NCBI RefSeq assembly: GCF_000308835.1
Contig: NZ_BAGN01000426.1
Span: forward strand, 21,019 to 85,018
DNA length: 64,000 nucleotides
Origin: Nocardia vinacea NBRC 16497
GTDB taxonomy: Bacteria; Actinomycetota; Actinomycetes; Mycobacteriales; Mycobacteriaceae
Direction of reading: 5' to 3'
In this document: one piece after another, positions 14,686 through 23,106 of the stretch
How positions within the stretch are numbered: position 1 is the first letter of the stretch
Layout of the letters: each line of letters starts with the position of its first letter
Program-made: the position numbers and the translations under genes
Notes under the pieces: model-generated
Database searches by the model: none
What the model saw: only the letters and a program-made list of their open reading frames with translations
What the model was told of the DNA's origin: nothing

Positions 14686-16749
14686 ATGTCGGATATGCGG
14701 GACGCTCATCTCGAAGCCGAGCCTCCCACCGACCGCCAGGTCGTGCGGCCCGGGGTTGATCCGGAGCGGGCAGTACCGGACAAGATCGAGGTCGACGACG
14801 AGGAGAAGCCCGCGCGGATATTGCGCGGATGGGCCGAGTGGGTGGTTGCGACGGCCGCGTTCGCGGTCGCGTTGCTGGTGCTGTGGCAGGTCTTTCGGCC
14901 GCTGGCGCAGGGGAGTCAGTACTACCTGGTGATCTTCCTGGCCGGGACCTTGCCGGTGGTATTCCTGGCCTATCGGTCCGGGCTGCGATGGTTCGATCGA
15001 CGGGATGGTCCGGGTCCGCTCGACTGGTTGTTGGCCGTGGTCGCGCTGGTGGTGTGCCTGTATCCGGTGCTGCCGATGGCGATCGGGTCCGGCGGGGGCG
15101 GGTACAACGCATTCCTCGATCGGCAGGGTTTGTTCGATCCGGTCGATATCGCCATGGGCACGGTGCTCTCGGTGTTGGTGCTGGAGGCCTGTCGGCGCAC
15201 TACGGGCTGGGTATTGCCCGCGGTGTGCTCGGTATTCATCGCCTACGGCTACTATGGCGGGTACCTGCCGCAGCACTGGACCATCGCGCACGCCGGACTC
15301 GACTTCGGACAGATCATCGATGCGCTCTACAACTCCGGCAGCGGGTTCTACGGCACGCCACTGGATGTCGCGGCGAGTTATATCGTGCTGTTCACCCTCT
15401 ACGGCGCCGTACTCGAATTCTCCGGTGCGGCACAGTTCTTCGTCGATCTGTCGGTCGCGGCCTTCCGCCGCTCGCGCGGCGCGGCCGGACGCACCACCGT
15501 CGCATCCGGATTCCTGCTCGGCACCGTCTCCGGATCGGGCACCGCGACCGCGGTCACGGTCGGCGCGGTCACCTGGCCGATCCTGCGTCGCGCCGGATAT
15601 CCGCCGGAACAGGCGGCGGGTGTGCTCGCAGCGGCGGGTGTCGGTGCGATCCTGTCACCGCCGACACTGGGTGTCGCCGCCTTCATCGTCGCCGAATATC
15701 TCGACGTCTCCTATGTGACGGTGCTCGGGTGGGCGATGATCCCGACGCTGCTGTACTACTTGGGAATTCTGCTCGCGGTCGAGATCGATGCGCGCCGGCT
15801 CGGCGCGGAGTCGGTCGAGATCAGCACCACCTCGGTGTGGCGGCTGCTGGCCCGATTCGGTTACCACTTCCTGTCTTTGATCGCGATCGTGGTGCTGCTG
15901 CTGATCGGCGTGAGCGCCGCGCGTGCCGTGGTGTACGCCACCGTACTGGCTTTTGTGCTCGCCTTCCTCGATGCACGCATCCGCGCCGAGGCCCGCTCAC
16001 CGCGACGAATCTTCCAGATGCTCGGCAGCGGTGTGCGTTCGGCGCTGCCGGTGGTCGCGGTGTGTACGTCGGCGGGGGTGATCACCGCGACCGCCACCAA
16101 GACGGGACTCGGCGCGCAGCTGGCATCTCTGCTGGTGAGTGCGGGAAAGGCGTTGTCGGACAACCACACCGTCGTGTTGGCGTGCACCGTGGTGCTCGCC
16201 GCGATCGCGCTCGCGCTGCTCGGGCTCGCGGTTCCGGTGACCGCATCGTTCATAATCGGCTGGGCGATCATCGGTCCCGCTCTGCTCGCGCTCGACGTAT
16301 CCCCGCCCGCCTCGGCGATGTTCGTCTTCTACTACTCGGTGCTCTCCGAGGTGACGCCACCGACCGCACTGGCCGCCGTTGGCGCGGCGGCCATCACCGG
16401 TGCGCGTGCGGTGCCGACGATGTGGCAGGCATTGAAGTACGCGCTGCCCGCCTTCCTGGTGCCGATTGTGTTCGTGCTCAGCGGACCCGGCGAATATCTG
16501 CTCGGGCACGGGCCGGTGCTCGGTGTGCTGTGGACCACGATCGTGGCCGGTGTCGGCGTTGCGGCACTGGCCGCCGCGACCGGCGGCTGGATCCTCGGCA
16601 TCGGCCCGGCCGGACTCCCGGCCCGGCTGCTCGCCGCGGTGGCCGGGCTGGCGCTGCTGTACCTGGAACCCGGCGCGCTCGTCGTCGGTCTGGTCGCGCT
16701 GACCGCGGCCGTCGGGGTAACGCTGCTCTCACGAAGGAGGACGACTTGA
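14686..16749 (+). CDS. TRAP transporter fused permease (DctQM type, TAXI subfamily)
   Basis: 687 aa integral membrane protein. Residues about 1-45 are acidic and cytoplasmic. A small DctQ-like part (WVVATAAFAVALLVLWQVF and following helices) leads into the large DctM part with many membrane helices. Conserved TRAP features include LLGTVSGSGTATAVTVGAVTWP and AGVLAAAGVGAILSPP. Uptake is driven by an ion gradient rather than ATP. The substrate-binding TAXI protein follows with a TTGA overlap, giving a two-gene transporter. The cargo is unknown but may be an organic acid fed to the surrounding catabolic enzymes. No strong ribosome binding site precedes the ATG. Confidence 0.9.
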   Translation: MSDMRDAHLEAEPPTDRQVVRPGVDPERAVPDKIEVDDEEKPARILRGWAEWVVATAAFAVALLVLWQVFRPLAQGSQYYLVIFLAGTLPVVFLAYRSGLRWFDRRDGPGPLDWLLAVVALVVCLYPVLPMAIGSGGGGYNAFLDRQGLFDPVDIAMGTVLSVLVLEACRRTTGWVLPAVCSVFIAYGYYGGYLPQHWTIAHAGLDFGQIIDALYNSGSGFYGTPLDVAASYIVLFTLYGAVLEFSGAAQFFVDLSVAAFRRSRGAAGRTTVASGFLLGTVSGSGTATAVTVGAVTWPILRRAGYPPEQAAGVLAAAGVGAILSPPTLGVAAFIVAEYLDVSYVTVLGWAMIPTLLYYLGILLAVEIDARRLGAESVEISTTSVWRLLARFGYHFLSLIAIVVLLLIGVSAARAVVYATVLAFVLAFLDARIRAEARSPRRIFQMLGSGVRSALPVVAVCTSAGVITATATKTGLGAQLASLLVSAGKALSDNHTVVLACTVVLAAIALALLGLAVPVTASFIIGWAIIGPALLALDVSPPASAMFVFYYSVLSEVTPPTALAAVGAAAITGARAVPTMWQALKYALPAFLVPIVFVLSGPGEYLLGHGPVLGVLWTTIVAGVGVAALAAATGGWILGIGPAGLPARLLAAVAGLALLYLEPGALVVGLVALTAAVGVTLLSRRRTT

Positions 16750-17741
16750 GAAGAGTTGCCATAGGATTCGCCGTCGCCGTGATCTCGGCCGGATTGCTGA
16801 CCGGATGTGGGGGCCGCCGCGACACGCCGCAGTCCGACACCGGCGGCGAGGTCACCTGCGAGGTGCAGAGTGAGACCCGCGTCGGCATCGCGACGGGCAA
16901 TTCGACCGGGGTGTACTTCGCGCTCGGCAATGCCTACGCCGACCAGATTTCGCAGGCCACCGGCGGCAAGGTGAAAGCGACCGCGGCCGAAACCGGTGCG
17001 TCGGTGCAGAATATCCAGCAATTGGTGGCAGGCACCTATCAGGTCGCATTTTCCCTCGCCGATACCGCCGCCGACGCGGTGCTCGGCAACGCCAGCTTCG
17101 ACGGCAAAAAGCAACCAGTGCAAGCGCTTTCGCGACTCTACCCGAACTATACCCAGGTAATCGCGCGCGCCGGCGCCGATATCGAATCGGTCGCCGATCT
17201 GCGCGGCAAACGGGTCTCCACCGGCTCGCCGAAGTCCGGCACCGAGGTGATCGCCCAGCGGGTACTGCAGGCGGCCGGGTTGAATCCTGATAACGATATC
17301 GAGGCCCAGCGCCTGGATCTCACCAAGACGGTGGACGGTATGAAGGACGGCTCGATCGACGCCATGTTCTTTTCCGGCGGCCTACCGACACCCGGTATCA
17401 CCGATCTGTTGACCTCCGACAAGGGTAAGGTGCATTTCCTCGATATCTCCGAACTCACCGGCAGTATGCACGCGGTCAACCCGGTCTACGAGGAAGGCAC
17501 GATTCCGGGCACCGTCTACGGATTGTCCGCCGATGTGAAGACCATCGTCGTGCCGAATCTGTTGCTGGTGCGCGACGATCTGGACGCGAACCTGGCGTGC
17601 ATCCTCACCAAGACGCTGTTCGATCGCAAACCCCAACTGGAACAGGCCAATTCGGCCGCGAAAGGGATCAGCCGCGATACCGCGACGATTACCGCACCGG
17701 TGCCGCTGCACCGCGGTGCGGCGCACGCCTTGACGAAGTAG
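16746..17741 (+). CDS. TAXI family TRAP transporter solute-binding lipoprotein
   Basis: 331 aa. It starts at TTG 16746, which has AAGGAGG about 6 nt upstream and overlaps the permease stop (TTGA). The first 21 residues form a lipoprotein signal (RRVAIGFAVAVISAGLLTGC) with LLTGC as lipobox. The mature part carries TAXI motifs: IATGNSTGVYFALGNAYADQ, QLVAGTYQVAFSLADTAADA and LRGKRVSTGSPKSGTEV. It should capture the substrate outside the membrane and pass it to the permease. It is convergent with the IclR gene; the two stops are 1 bp apart. Confidence 0.9.
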   Translation: MRRVAIGFAVAVISAGLLTGCGGRRDTPQSDTGGEVTCEVQSETRVGIATGNSTGVYFALGNAYADQISQATGGKVKATAAETGASVQNIQQLVAGTYQVAFSLADTAADAVLGNASFDGKKQPVQALSRLYPNYTQVIARAGADIESVADLRGKRVSTGSPKSGTEVIAQRVLQAAGLNPDNDIEAQRLDLTKTVDGMKDGSIDAMFFSGGLPTPGITDLLTSDKGKVHFLDISELTGSMHAVNPVYEEGTIPGTVYGLSADVKTIVVPNLLLVRDDLDANLACILTKTLFDRKPQLEQANSAAKGISRDTATITAPVPLHRGAAHALTK

Positions 17742-17742
17742 C

Positions 17743-18609
17743 TCAGGCGGCCAACGCTTCGGTCAACGCCCGAGCGATATCGACTGTGGCGGTGATGAAT
17801 TCGTCGCGTTCGGACTTGGTCGTCGATGCCAGCAGCGGCCCCGATTGGACTTCATACGCGGCCGTGCCCTTCGCATCGAAAACCGGTGCGGCGAGATAAC
17901 TCAGCGGGAGTTCGGCATCGGAGTCGAGTTCTGCCTTGGTGAATGGCCGCGAGGTGAGAAACGCGAGGCGGCGCAGCGCTCGGGTGCGCAGGTGCGGCTG
18001 CACGAGTTCGGTCCCCATCGCGCTCAGTAGGTCGGCGAGGAGTTCGACCGTGCCCGCATCATCGGTGCGTGGGCGGAACAGGGCAACGCCGCGATCACGC
18101 ACGAGCGTGAGCAGCCCGCTCGCGACGCGGCGGTCCGAGTCGGGTGCGGTGGCGAGCCAGGTGTTCTGTTCGGCCGCCGAACGCCACGGCATTACGCTCG
18201 CCCCCGCCGGAAATTGCATCGGGATGCGATGGCCGACGGGGATGCCGGGGACGACGCGCTCGGGTCCGTGGCGCACATCGAGCACCGTGAGGTGATCGGG
18301 CTCGATACGACTCAATGTCGCGCCGTAGCCGGTCCGCACGGTGAGTTCGGCGAGGATATCGCCGAGTGCGTGCGGCAGTGCGGGACCGTGCAGATTCGCC
18401 AGCGTCGGACCGAGACCGTATCCGCGGCTCGCGTCGCGTCGCACCCAGCCCGCCGATTCCAGTTCGGCCAAGATCGCCGTCGCGGTCGCGCGGGCGATAT
18501 CGAGCCGGTCCGCGATGCCCGCGACGCTGATCGGCTCCGGCGTCGCGGCGAGCAGCGACACGATATCGATGACGCGGCGGGTCGGCGGGGACGGGGACCG
18601 GTCGGACAT
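17743..18609 (-). CDS. IclR family transcriptional regulator
   Basis: 288 aa. The ATG at 18609 has AAGGGG 6 nt upstream. The N-terminal winged helix is clear (RVIDIVSLLAATPEPISVAG, ADRLDIARATATAILAELES, W-V-R-R-D). The C-terminal effector domain is of the IclR/GAF-like type (TLSRIEPDHLTVLDVRHGPE, GHRIPMQFPAGASVMPW). It is divergent from the SDR at 18700; the intergenic region contains a perfect 14-bp palindrome and is likely its operator. It could also control the convergent TRAP-TAXI genes. Confidence 0.85.
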   Translation of the reverse strand: MSDRSPSPPTRRVIDIVSLLAATPEPISVAGIADRLDIARATATAILAELESAGWVRRDASRGYGLGPTLANLHGPALPHALGDILAELTVRTGYGATLSRIEPDHLTVLDVRHGPERVVPGIPVGHRIPMQFPAGASVMPWRSAAEQNTWLATAPDSDRRVASGLLTLVRDRGVALFRPRTDDAGTVELLADLLSAMGTELVQPHLRTRALRRLAFLTSRPFTKAELDSDAELPLSYLAAPVFDAKGTAAYEVQSGPLLASTTKSERDEFITATVDIARALTEALAA

Positions 18610-18647
18610 GTGCAACCCCTTGTGCGGCTCGGCGGGACAGCTCTACG

Positions 18648-18686
18648 ATGACGAATATTACGACAGAATAGCGTCGAATATTCGAC
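18648..18686. promoter_or_regulatory. Probable IclR operator between iclR and the divergent SDR
   Basis: Perfect palindrome GTCGAATATTCGAC (18673-18686), with a related half copy GACGAATATTACGAC just upstream. Both share CGAATATT followed by CGACAG. It lies in the 90-bp divergent gap, so one bound dimer could control both directions. Confidence 0.65.
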
Positions 18687-18699
18687 AGTTGGAGTGCGC

Positions 18700-19494
18700 A
18701 TGATCCTGGACAGATTCCGAATCGACGGACAGGTCGCCGTCGTCACCGGCGCGGGGCGCGGCCTCGGCGCGGCGATCGCGGTGGCCTTCGCGGAGGCGGG
18801 CGCGGATGTCGTCATCGCATCCCGCACCAAGAGTCAGCTGGACGAGGTCGCCGAGCAGATCGCGGCGGTGGGCCGCCAGGCCCACGTGGTGCCCGCGGAT
18901 CTCAGCGATATCGAGGCGACCGCCGGACTGGCCGCCGCGGCCGTCGAACGTTTCGGGCGGCTCGATATCGTGGTCAACAATGTGGGCGGTGCGCTGCCGT
19001 GCCCGCTGCTCGATACCACGCCGGACGCGCTGGTGGAGGCATTCAACTTCAACGTGACCAATGCGCATGCGCTGGTTCGCTCGGCGGTACCGAGGATTCT
19101 CGAAACCGCCGGTGGCGGTTCGATTCTCAATATCACCTCGACCATGGGCCGCCTGCCCGGCCGCGCCTTCGTCTCCTACGGAACGGCGAAAGCGGCGCTG
19201 GCGCATTACACCCGGTTGGCGGCGATGGATCTGAATCCACGCATCCGGGTGAATGCCATTGCGCCCGGGTCGATTCTGACCTCGGCGCTGGAGATCGTGG
19301 CGGGCAATGATGCGATGCGCGCCGAGCTGGAGGCCAAGACGCCGCTGCACCGCATCGGCGAACCCGAGGATATCGCCGCCGCCGCACTGTATTTGGTGTC
19401 GCCCGCCGGAAAGTACGTCACGGGCAAGGTGCTCGAACCTGACGGTGGCCTGATCGCGCCGAATCTCGATCTCCCGCTTCCGGATCTGTCGTGA
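18700..19494 (+). CDS. Short-chain dehydrogenase/reductase
   Basis: 264 aa. The ATG at 18700 follows GGAG; a GTG two codons upstream is possible. It has the TGAGRGLGAAIAVAF cofactor loop at about 16-30, NNVG near 90, NITSTMG, and YGTAK as catalytic residues. The final LYLVSPAGKYVTGKVLEPDGG is SDR-typical. It resembles the 7alpha-hydroxysteroid-dehydrogenase/FabG group. It is divergent from the IclR regulator and followed after 76 bp by the amine-dehydrogenase-like gene, probably the same transcript. Confidence 0.85.
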   Translation: MILDRFRIDGQVAVVTGAGRGLGAAIAVAFAEAGADVVIASRTKSQLDEVAEQIAAVGRQAHVVPADLSDIEATAGLAAAAVERFGRLDIVVNNVGGALPCPLLDTTPDALVEAFNFNVTNAHALVRSAVPRILETAGGGSILNITSTMGRLPGRAFVSYGTAKAALAHYTRLAAMDLNPRIRVNAIAPGSILTSALEIVAGNDAMRAELEAKTPLHRIGEPEDIAAAALYLVSPAGKYVTGKVLEPDGGLIAPNLDLPLPDLS

Positions 19495-19497
19495 GCG

Positions 19498-19563
19498 AGC
19501 GTCAGCGAGTGAACCATAAGCACAGCGCGCTGTGGCGCACGGCGGAGCCGAGCGTCAGCGAGG
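19498..19563 (+). repeat. Direct repeat CGAGCGTCAGCGAG (two copies) in an intergenic spacer
   Basis: CGAGCGTCAGCGAG occurs at about 19498-19511 and again at 19550-19563, between the SDR stop and the next start. The second copy runs into the ribosome binding region. No function is evident. Confidence 0.5.
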
Positions 19564-19570
19564 CGGAGTC

Positions 19571-20644
19571 ATGAGCTACCGCGTAGTCCAATGGGGCACC
19601 GGGAATGTCGGTGCACATGCGCTGGCGGGCGTGATCGCGAATCCGGATCTCGAGCTGGTCGGAGTATGGGTGTCGGGTCCGAAGAAGGACGGGCTCGACG
19701 CGGGAACCATTGCCGGACTCGATGATCCGGTCGGTGTGACCGCGACGACGGATACCGAGGCGATCCTGGCCGCGAAACCCGACTGTGTCGTCTACTGCTC
19801 GATGACCGACAATCGACTGCTGGAGGCCGTCGAGGATCTGCGCAGATTGCTCAGCGCGGGCATCAATGTGGTGGCGTGTGCGCCGGTGTTCTTCCAGTAC
19901 CCCTACGGCGTGCTGCCCGACGAATTGCTGAAGCCGATCCAAGAGGCTGCGGCACAGGGCAATTCGTCGCTGTGGGTCAATGGCATCGATCCCGGTTTCG
20001 CCAATGATCTGCTGCCGCTCGCGCTCGCGGGCACCTGCCTGCGCATCGACCAACTGCGGTGTCTGGAGATCGTCGACTACGCCAGTTACGACAACCGCGA
20101 GGTCATGTTCGACATCATGGGCTTCGGCAAACCGCTGGACGAGATCCCGATGTTGTTGCAGCCCGGGGTGCTATCGCTCGCGTGGGGCGGCACCGTGCGC
20201 CAGTTGGCGGCGGGCATCGGTGTCACCCTCGACGCCGTCACCCAGACCTACGAGCGCATCCCCGCTGCCGAATCCTTCGATATCGCCACCGGCCATATCG
20301 CCGAAGGTACCGCCGCGGCACTGCGTTTCGAGGTTCGCGGCATGGTCGGCGACGAGCCCGTAACGGTCCTCGAGCACGTCACGCGCCTACGTCCCGACCT
20401 GTGCCCCGATTGGCCGCAGCCCGCTCACCACGAGGGCTCCTATCGCGTCGAGATCACCGGCGAGCCGAGTTACGCCATGGATCTGGTCACCTCGAGCCGC
20501 AATGGCGACCACAACCACGCCACCCTGCTGGCGACCGCGATGCGCATCGTCAACGCCGTCCCGGCCGTGGTCCAGGCCCCATCGGGCATCCTTACGGCCC
20601 TCGACCTTCCTCTGATCACAGCGCCCGCGACTCGCCCGGCGTAG
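19571..20644 (+). CDS. NAD(P)H-dependent amine-dehydrogenase/dihydrodipicolinate-reductase-like oxidoreductase
   Basis: 357 aa. The ATG at 19571 has GGCGGAG upstream. The Rossmann motif QWGTGNVGAHALAG lies at residues about 6-19, followed by VGVWVSGPKKDGLDAG, as in the family of 2,4-diaminopentanoate-dehydrogenase-like and dihydrodipicolinate-reductase N-terminal-domain proteins of actinobacteria. The middle shows VNGIDPGFANDLLPLAL. Members occur frequently in steroid and acyl-CoA clusters with unknown substrate. It probably forms a transcript with the SDR upstream and ends at a strong terminator hairpin. Confidence 0.75.
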   Translation: MSYRVVQWGTGNVGAHALAGVIANPDLELVGVWVSGPKKDGLDAGTIAGLDDPVGVTATTDTEAILAAKPDCVVYCSMTDNRLLEAVEDLRRLLSAGINVVACAPVFFQYPYGVLPDELLKPIQEAAAQGNSSLWVNGIDPGFANDLLPLALAGTCLRIDQLRCLEIVDYASYDNREVMFDIMGFGKPLDEIPMLLQPGVLSLAWGGTVRQLAAGIGVTLDAVTQTYERIPAAESFDIATGHIAEGTAAALRFEVRGMVGDEPVTVLEHVTRLRPDLCPDWPQPAHHEGSYRVEITGEPSYAMDLVTSSRNGDHNHATLLATAMRIVNAVPAVVQAPSGILTALDLPLITAPATRPA

Positions 20645-20685
20645 TTACCCCGAGGGAGAGCGCCCGTCCCGCCCAACCGTCGGCC

Positions 20686-20716
20686 GGATTCGCACCTCCA
20701 GGAGAGGTGCGAATCC
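20686..20716. terminator. Bidirectional hairpin terminator between convergent genes
   Basis: Perfect 12-bp inverted repeat GGATTCGCACCT (20686-20697) and AGGTGCGAATCC (20705-20716), loop of 7 nt, between the convergent genes ending at 20644 and 20736. Confidence 0.8.
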
Positions 20717-20735
20717 CGACAAGGGGTGCCGCTGT

Positions 20736-21782
20736 TTACTGGGCGAGGGCTACGAGCGCGCGGTCCACGTCGGCGGCGCTGTTGTAGAGGTGGAACGAGA
20801 ATCGAAGGCCGCCGCCCCGGGCGGAGGTGAGCACGCCTGCCTCCTCCAAACGGGGTGCCGCATCGCCCGCGCCCGATACGGCGACAATCGCCGAATCCGC
20901 TGGTACCGACTGGAATCCCAACTCCGCCAGCCCATTTCGGAATCGGGTGGCGAGTTCGCGGTTATGCGCGCCGATCTTGTCGACGGTCAGCTCTTCGATC
21001 AAGGACAATGCGGAGAGCGCGGCGATGACGCCGAGCCAGTCCGGTGTCGAATCGAAACGCCGGGCGGTGGTCGGCAGCGCGATGGGTTCGTACAGCTCGG
21101 CCCAGCGGTCGGCCGCCGCGTACCAGCCGGGGCTGATCGGGCGCAGCCGCGCGGCTGCCTCCGGTGGTGCGGCGAAGAAGGCCACGCTGCGTGCGCCGAT
21201 CAGCCACTTGAATGTCGCGCACACCCAGTAGTCGGCATCGACGAAACGCAATGGCACCCACCCCGCGGCCTGAGTGGCATCGGCGAGGAGTCGAGCGTTG
21301 TGCGCCAGCGTGGCCGCGCGCAGCATCGGCAGATCGACGGCTCGACCGTCCTTCGACTGGACCACGCTCACCGCTACCAACGCGGTCTCGGGGCGGACCT
21401 CTTCGGCGATGCGCTCCAACGGCACGAACCGGACGTTCAGATCGCCGCGGTGTACGAAAGGCATCGAGACAGAGGAGAATTCGCCTTCAGCGAGCAACAC
21501 CTCCGCCCCCGACGGCAGTGCGGAGACCACCGGCGCGATCAATCCGGCGACGGTGCCGCCCAGCGCGATATCGTCGGCCGAAGCGCCCGCCAGCAGTCGT
21601 GCGAATCCGGCCCGCAATTCGGGTACCAGATAGTCCCGCGTGGTCGGTGCGGCACGGCCCGCCGCCCAGAGCGCGTTGAACTCCTGCAATGCCGCCAATG
21701 TTCGCGCGGCGGGCAACCCGTGGGAAGCGGTGTTCAGGTAGGCGGTCTCGGTCGTGAATTCAGCGGGCGCAAGGGAGGACAT
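20736..21782 (-). CDS. Aminotransferase class V family PLP enzyme
   Basis: 348 aa. The ATG at 21782 is preceded by a GGGAG-containing region. Class V features are YLNTASHGLPAA at the N-terminus, EGEFSSVSMPF, LLADATQAAGWVPLRF (PLP-binding Asp) and CATFKWLIGARSVAFF (the Lys is the Schiff-base residue). The family includes cysteine desulfurases, kynureninase-like enzymes and EgtE-like lyases. The active-site Cys loop of desulfurases is not evident, so substrate and reaction are not assigned. It follows the NTF2-like gene on the same strand after 78 bp. Confidence 0.8.
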   Translation of the reverse strand: MSSLAPAEFTTETAYLNTASHGLPAARTLAALQEFNALWAAGRAAPTTRDYLVPELRAGFARLLAGASADDIALGGTVAGLIAPVVSALPSGAEVLLAEGEFSSVSMPFVHRGDLNVRFVPLERIAEEVRPETALVAVSVVQSKDGRAVDLPMLRAATLAHNARLLADATQAAGWVPLRFVDADYWVCATFKWLIGARSVAFFAAPPEAAARLRPISPGWYAAADRWAELYEPIALPTTARRFDSTPDWLGVIAALSALSLIEELTVDKIGAHNRELATRFRNGLAELGFQSVPADSAIVAVSGAGDAAPRLEEAGVLTSARGGGLRFSFHLYNSAADVDRALVALAQ

Positions 21783-21860
21783 GCTCCCACCCTCCGCCGC
21801 CACTGCGGCTCCGGTCGAGTGCCACCCGGAAGATAGTGGCCTCAAATCCGGCGAGCCGTC

Positions 21861-22337
21861 CTATTTCTGTGTCGCCCACATGTTCGTCAGCAGTTGGTAG
21901 CTGGGGGTGTCGGCGAGGGCCTGCATCGACTCGTAGATGCGTTGGTAACTGGTCGAGGTGATGCGCCAGTGGCCGTCCGGATCGAGTCGGTAGGTGTCGG
22001 AATAGTAGCCTGCGCCGCGGATGAGGACGCCGTATTCGGTGGCGATCACGGTATCCTCGAAAGCCCATGAGCCCGTTGCTGTTTCGCCGTCCACGGTGAT
22101 CTCCGGATGGGTCGCGATATGGGTGGTGACCACGGAGGGGCCGAGGTTCTCGCGCATGAATGCGGTGACGGCGTCGCGACCGTCGAGGGTCAACGGTTCA
22201 CCCAGGGCGTGGGTGCCGTAGCGACCGGCGACGTCGACGGCGAGGGTATCCCCGAAGTCGTCCCATTGTTTGAGATCGAGGGTCCGGAAGTAGCGGTACT
22301 TGAGCTGGCGGACGGCTTCGATGGCGGCGAGATCCAT
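21861..22337 (-). CDS. SnoaL-like (NTF2 fold) protein with KstR-type site upstream
   Basis: 158 aa. The ATG at 22337 begins the family sequence (AIEAVRQLKYRYFRTLDLKQ, W-D-D-F, then GPSVVTTHIATHPEITVDGE, GAGYYSDTYRLDPDGHWRIT). This is the SnoaL_4-like group common in actinobacterial steroid and terpenoid clusters. A KstR-like palindrome lies about 30 bp upstream, so it may belong to the cholesterol/steroid regulon. The ribosome binding site is weak. The catalytic role is unknown. Confidence 0.8.
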   Translation of the reverse strand: MDLAAIEAVRQLKYRYFRTLDLKQWDDFGDTLAVDVAGRYGTHALGEPLTLDGRDAVTAFMRENLGPSVVTTHIATHPEITVDGETATGSWAFEDTVIATEYGVLIRGAGYYSDTYRLDPDGHWRITSTSYQRIYESMQALADTPSYQLLTNMWATQK

Positions 22338-22367
22338 CCGTTCAGCTTGGCATCCGCCGGGTCCCGA

Positions 22368-22394
22368 GACAAGAACGTGTTCTACCTTGTTCGG
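22368..22394. promoter_or_regulatory. KstR-like operator, copy 1
   Basis: On the minus strand it reads TAGAACACGTTCTT, agreeing with the published KstR pattern TnnAACnnGTTnnA at all but the last defined base. It lies 34 bp upstream of the SnoaL-like start. The surrounding 27 bp recur at 25783-25809 with 4 differences. Confidence 0.6.
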
Positions 22395-22500
22395 ACTGCC
22401 GCAGCATCTCCGCACGCAGAAACCCCGAAGTAGTCCCTTCCCCCTGGCAGCCGACATCGGCCTCGGCCGTACCTCGCGGCGGATGCGTTGATGGAATGGT

Positions 22501-22827
22501 TCACAACTCGACTTCGTGCACTGCGGCACCGGCTCGCGCTTCGAGGACCGCCAGCAGGACCATCCGGCACACCGACATATCCGACATGTGTCCACGCAGG
22601 GTTATCACTGCGTGTGCCTGGGCTCGCCGGCATTCCTGGACGAGATCGACGAACGCGGGGGGCAGTGTCCCGTTCTGCGGTGGGGGCTCGCAAAACACGG
22701 CGCCCAGCTCGTAGCCGAGTGATCTGGCACTGTCCCGCAGTCTGTCTTCGCTCGAATTCCGGTCGCGGTCACGGAGCAAATCGTCGCGCAGGTATCCGTA
22801 TGCAAGAGGTAATAGCGCAGTTGTCAT
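22501..22827 (-). CDS. Small resolvase-N-terminal-like protein lacking catalytic serine
   Basis: 108 aa. It begins PLAYGYLRDDLLRDRD and continues with SARSLGYELGAVFCEPP and FVDLVQECRRAQAHAVITL. This resembles the serine-recombinase N-terminal fold (YGYLR, a helix, then a nucleotide-like strand). However, the Ser that would follow YxR is absent, and there is no C-terminal DNA-binding part. Similar single-domain proteins are found in actinomycetes with unknown function. The ATG at 22827 has only a weak ribosome binding site. It sits between two near-identical KstR-like sites, next to a large LuxR regulator. Confidence 0.55.
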   Translation of the reverse strand: MTTALLPLAYGYLRDDLLRDRDRNSSEDRLRDSARSLGYELGAVFCEPPPQNGTLPPAFVDLVQECRRAQAHAVITLRGHMSDMSVCRMVLLAVLEARAGAAVHEVEL

Positions 22828-23106
22828 GGGATGGTTTGGCTTCCGGTCGGTCGGCCACGAGAGATTACATTTCTGTCAGCCGGATGGATCTGTCATCGCA
22901 GGGCGGCATATACGCACCTGTTCGCCGTCGACTCGGCAATGAAGTCGAGTTCGGCCGTCGCAATGTTGTGTGGGTTGAAGATCTGACGACGGCGTCACCC
23001 AGACCTTCGTCTTCTGCACGGACAACCAGCATGGGTGGTGGGTATAGATCGCCGCATCGGTAGTGGACGTGGGCTATACCTATGGCAACCGTCGAATGCA
23101 CTGCTG

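Noticed and set aside
14829..16745. Upstream extension of the TAXI-protein frame over the TRAP permease
   Set aside because: The residues are Arg-rich shadow; true TAXI sequence starts at TTG 16746 with AAGGAGG and a lipoprotein signal.
20736..21782. Calling the class V aminotransferase a cysteine desulfurase or EgtE
   Set aside because: PLP motifs are present, but the Cys loop of desulfurases was not seen and no ergothioneine genes are adjacent.
22865..23101. 78-codon minus-strand frame between the resolvase-like and LuxR genes
   Set aside because: No ribosome binding site, no recognisable motif and no coherent hydrophobic pattern. The 22828-23106 gap is treated as non-coding.
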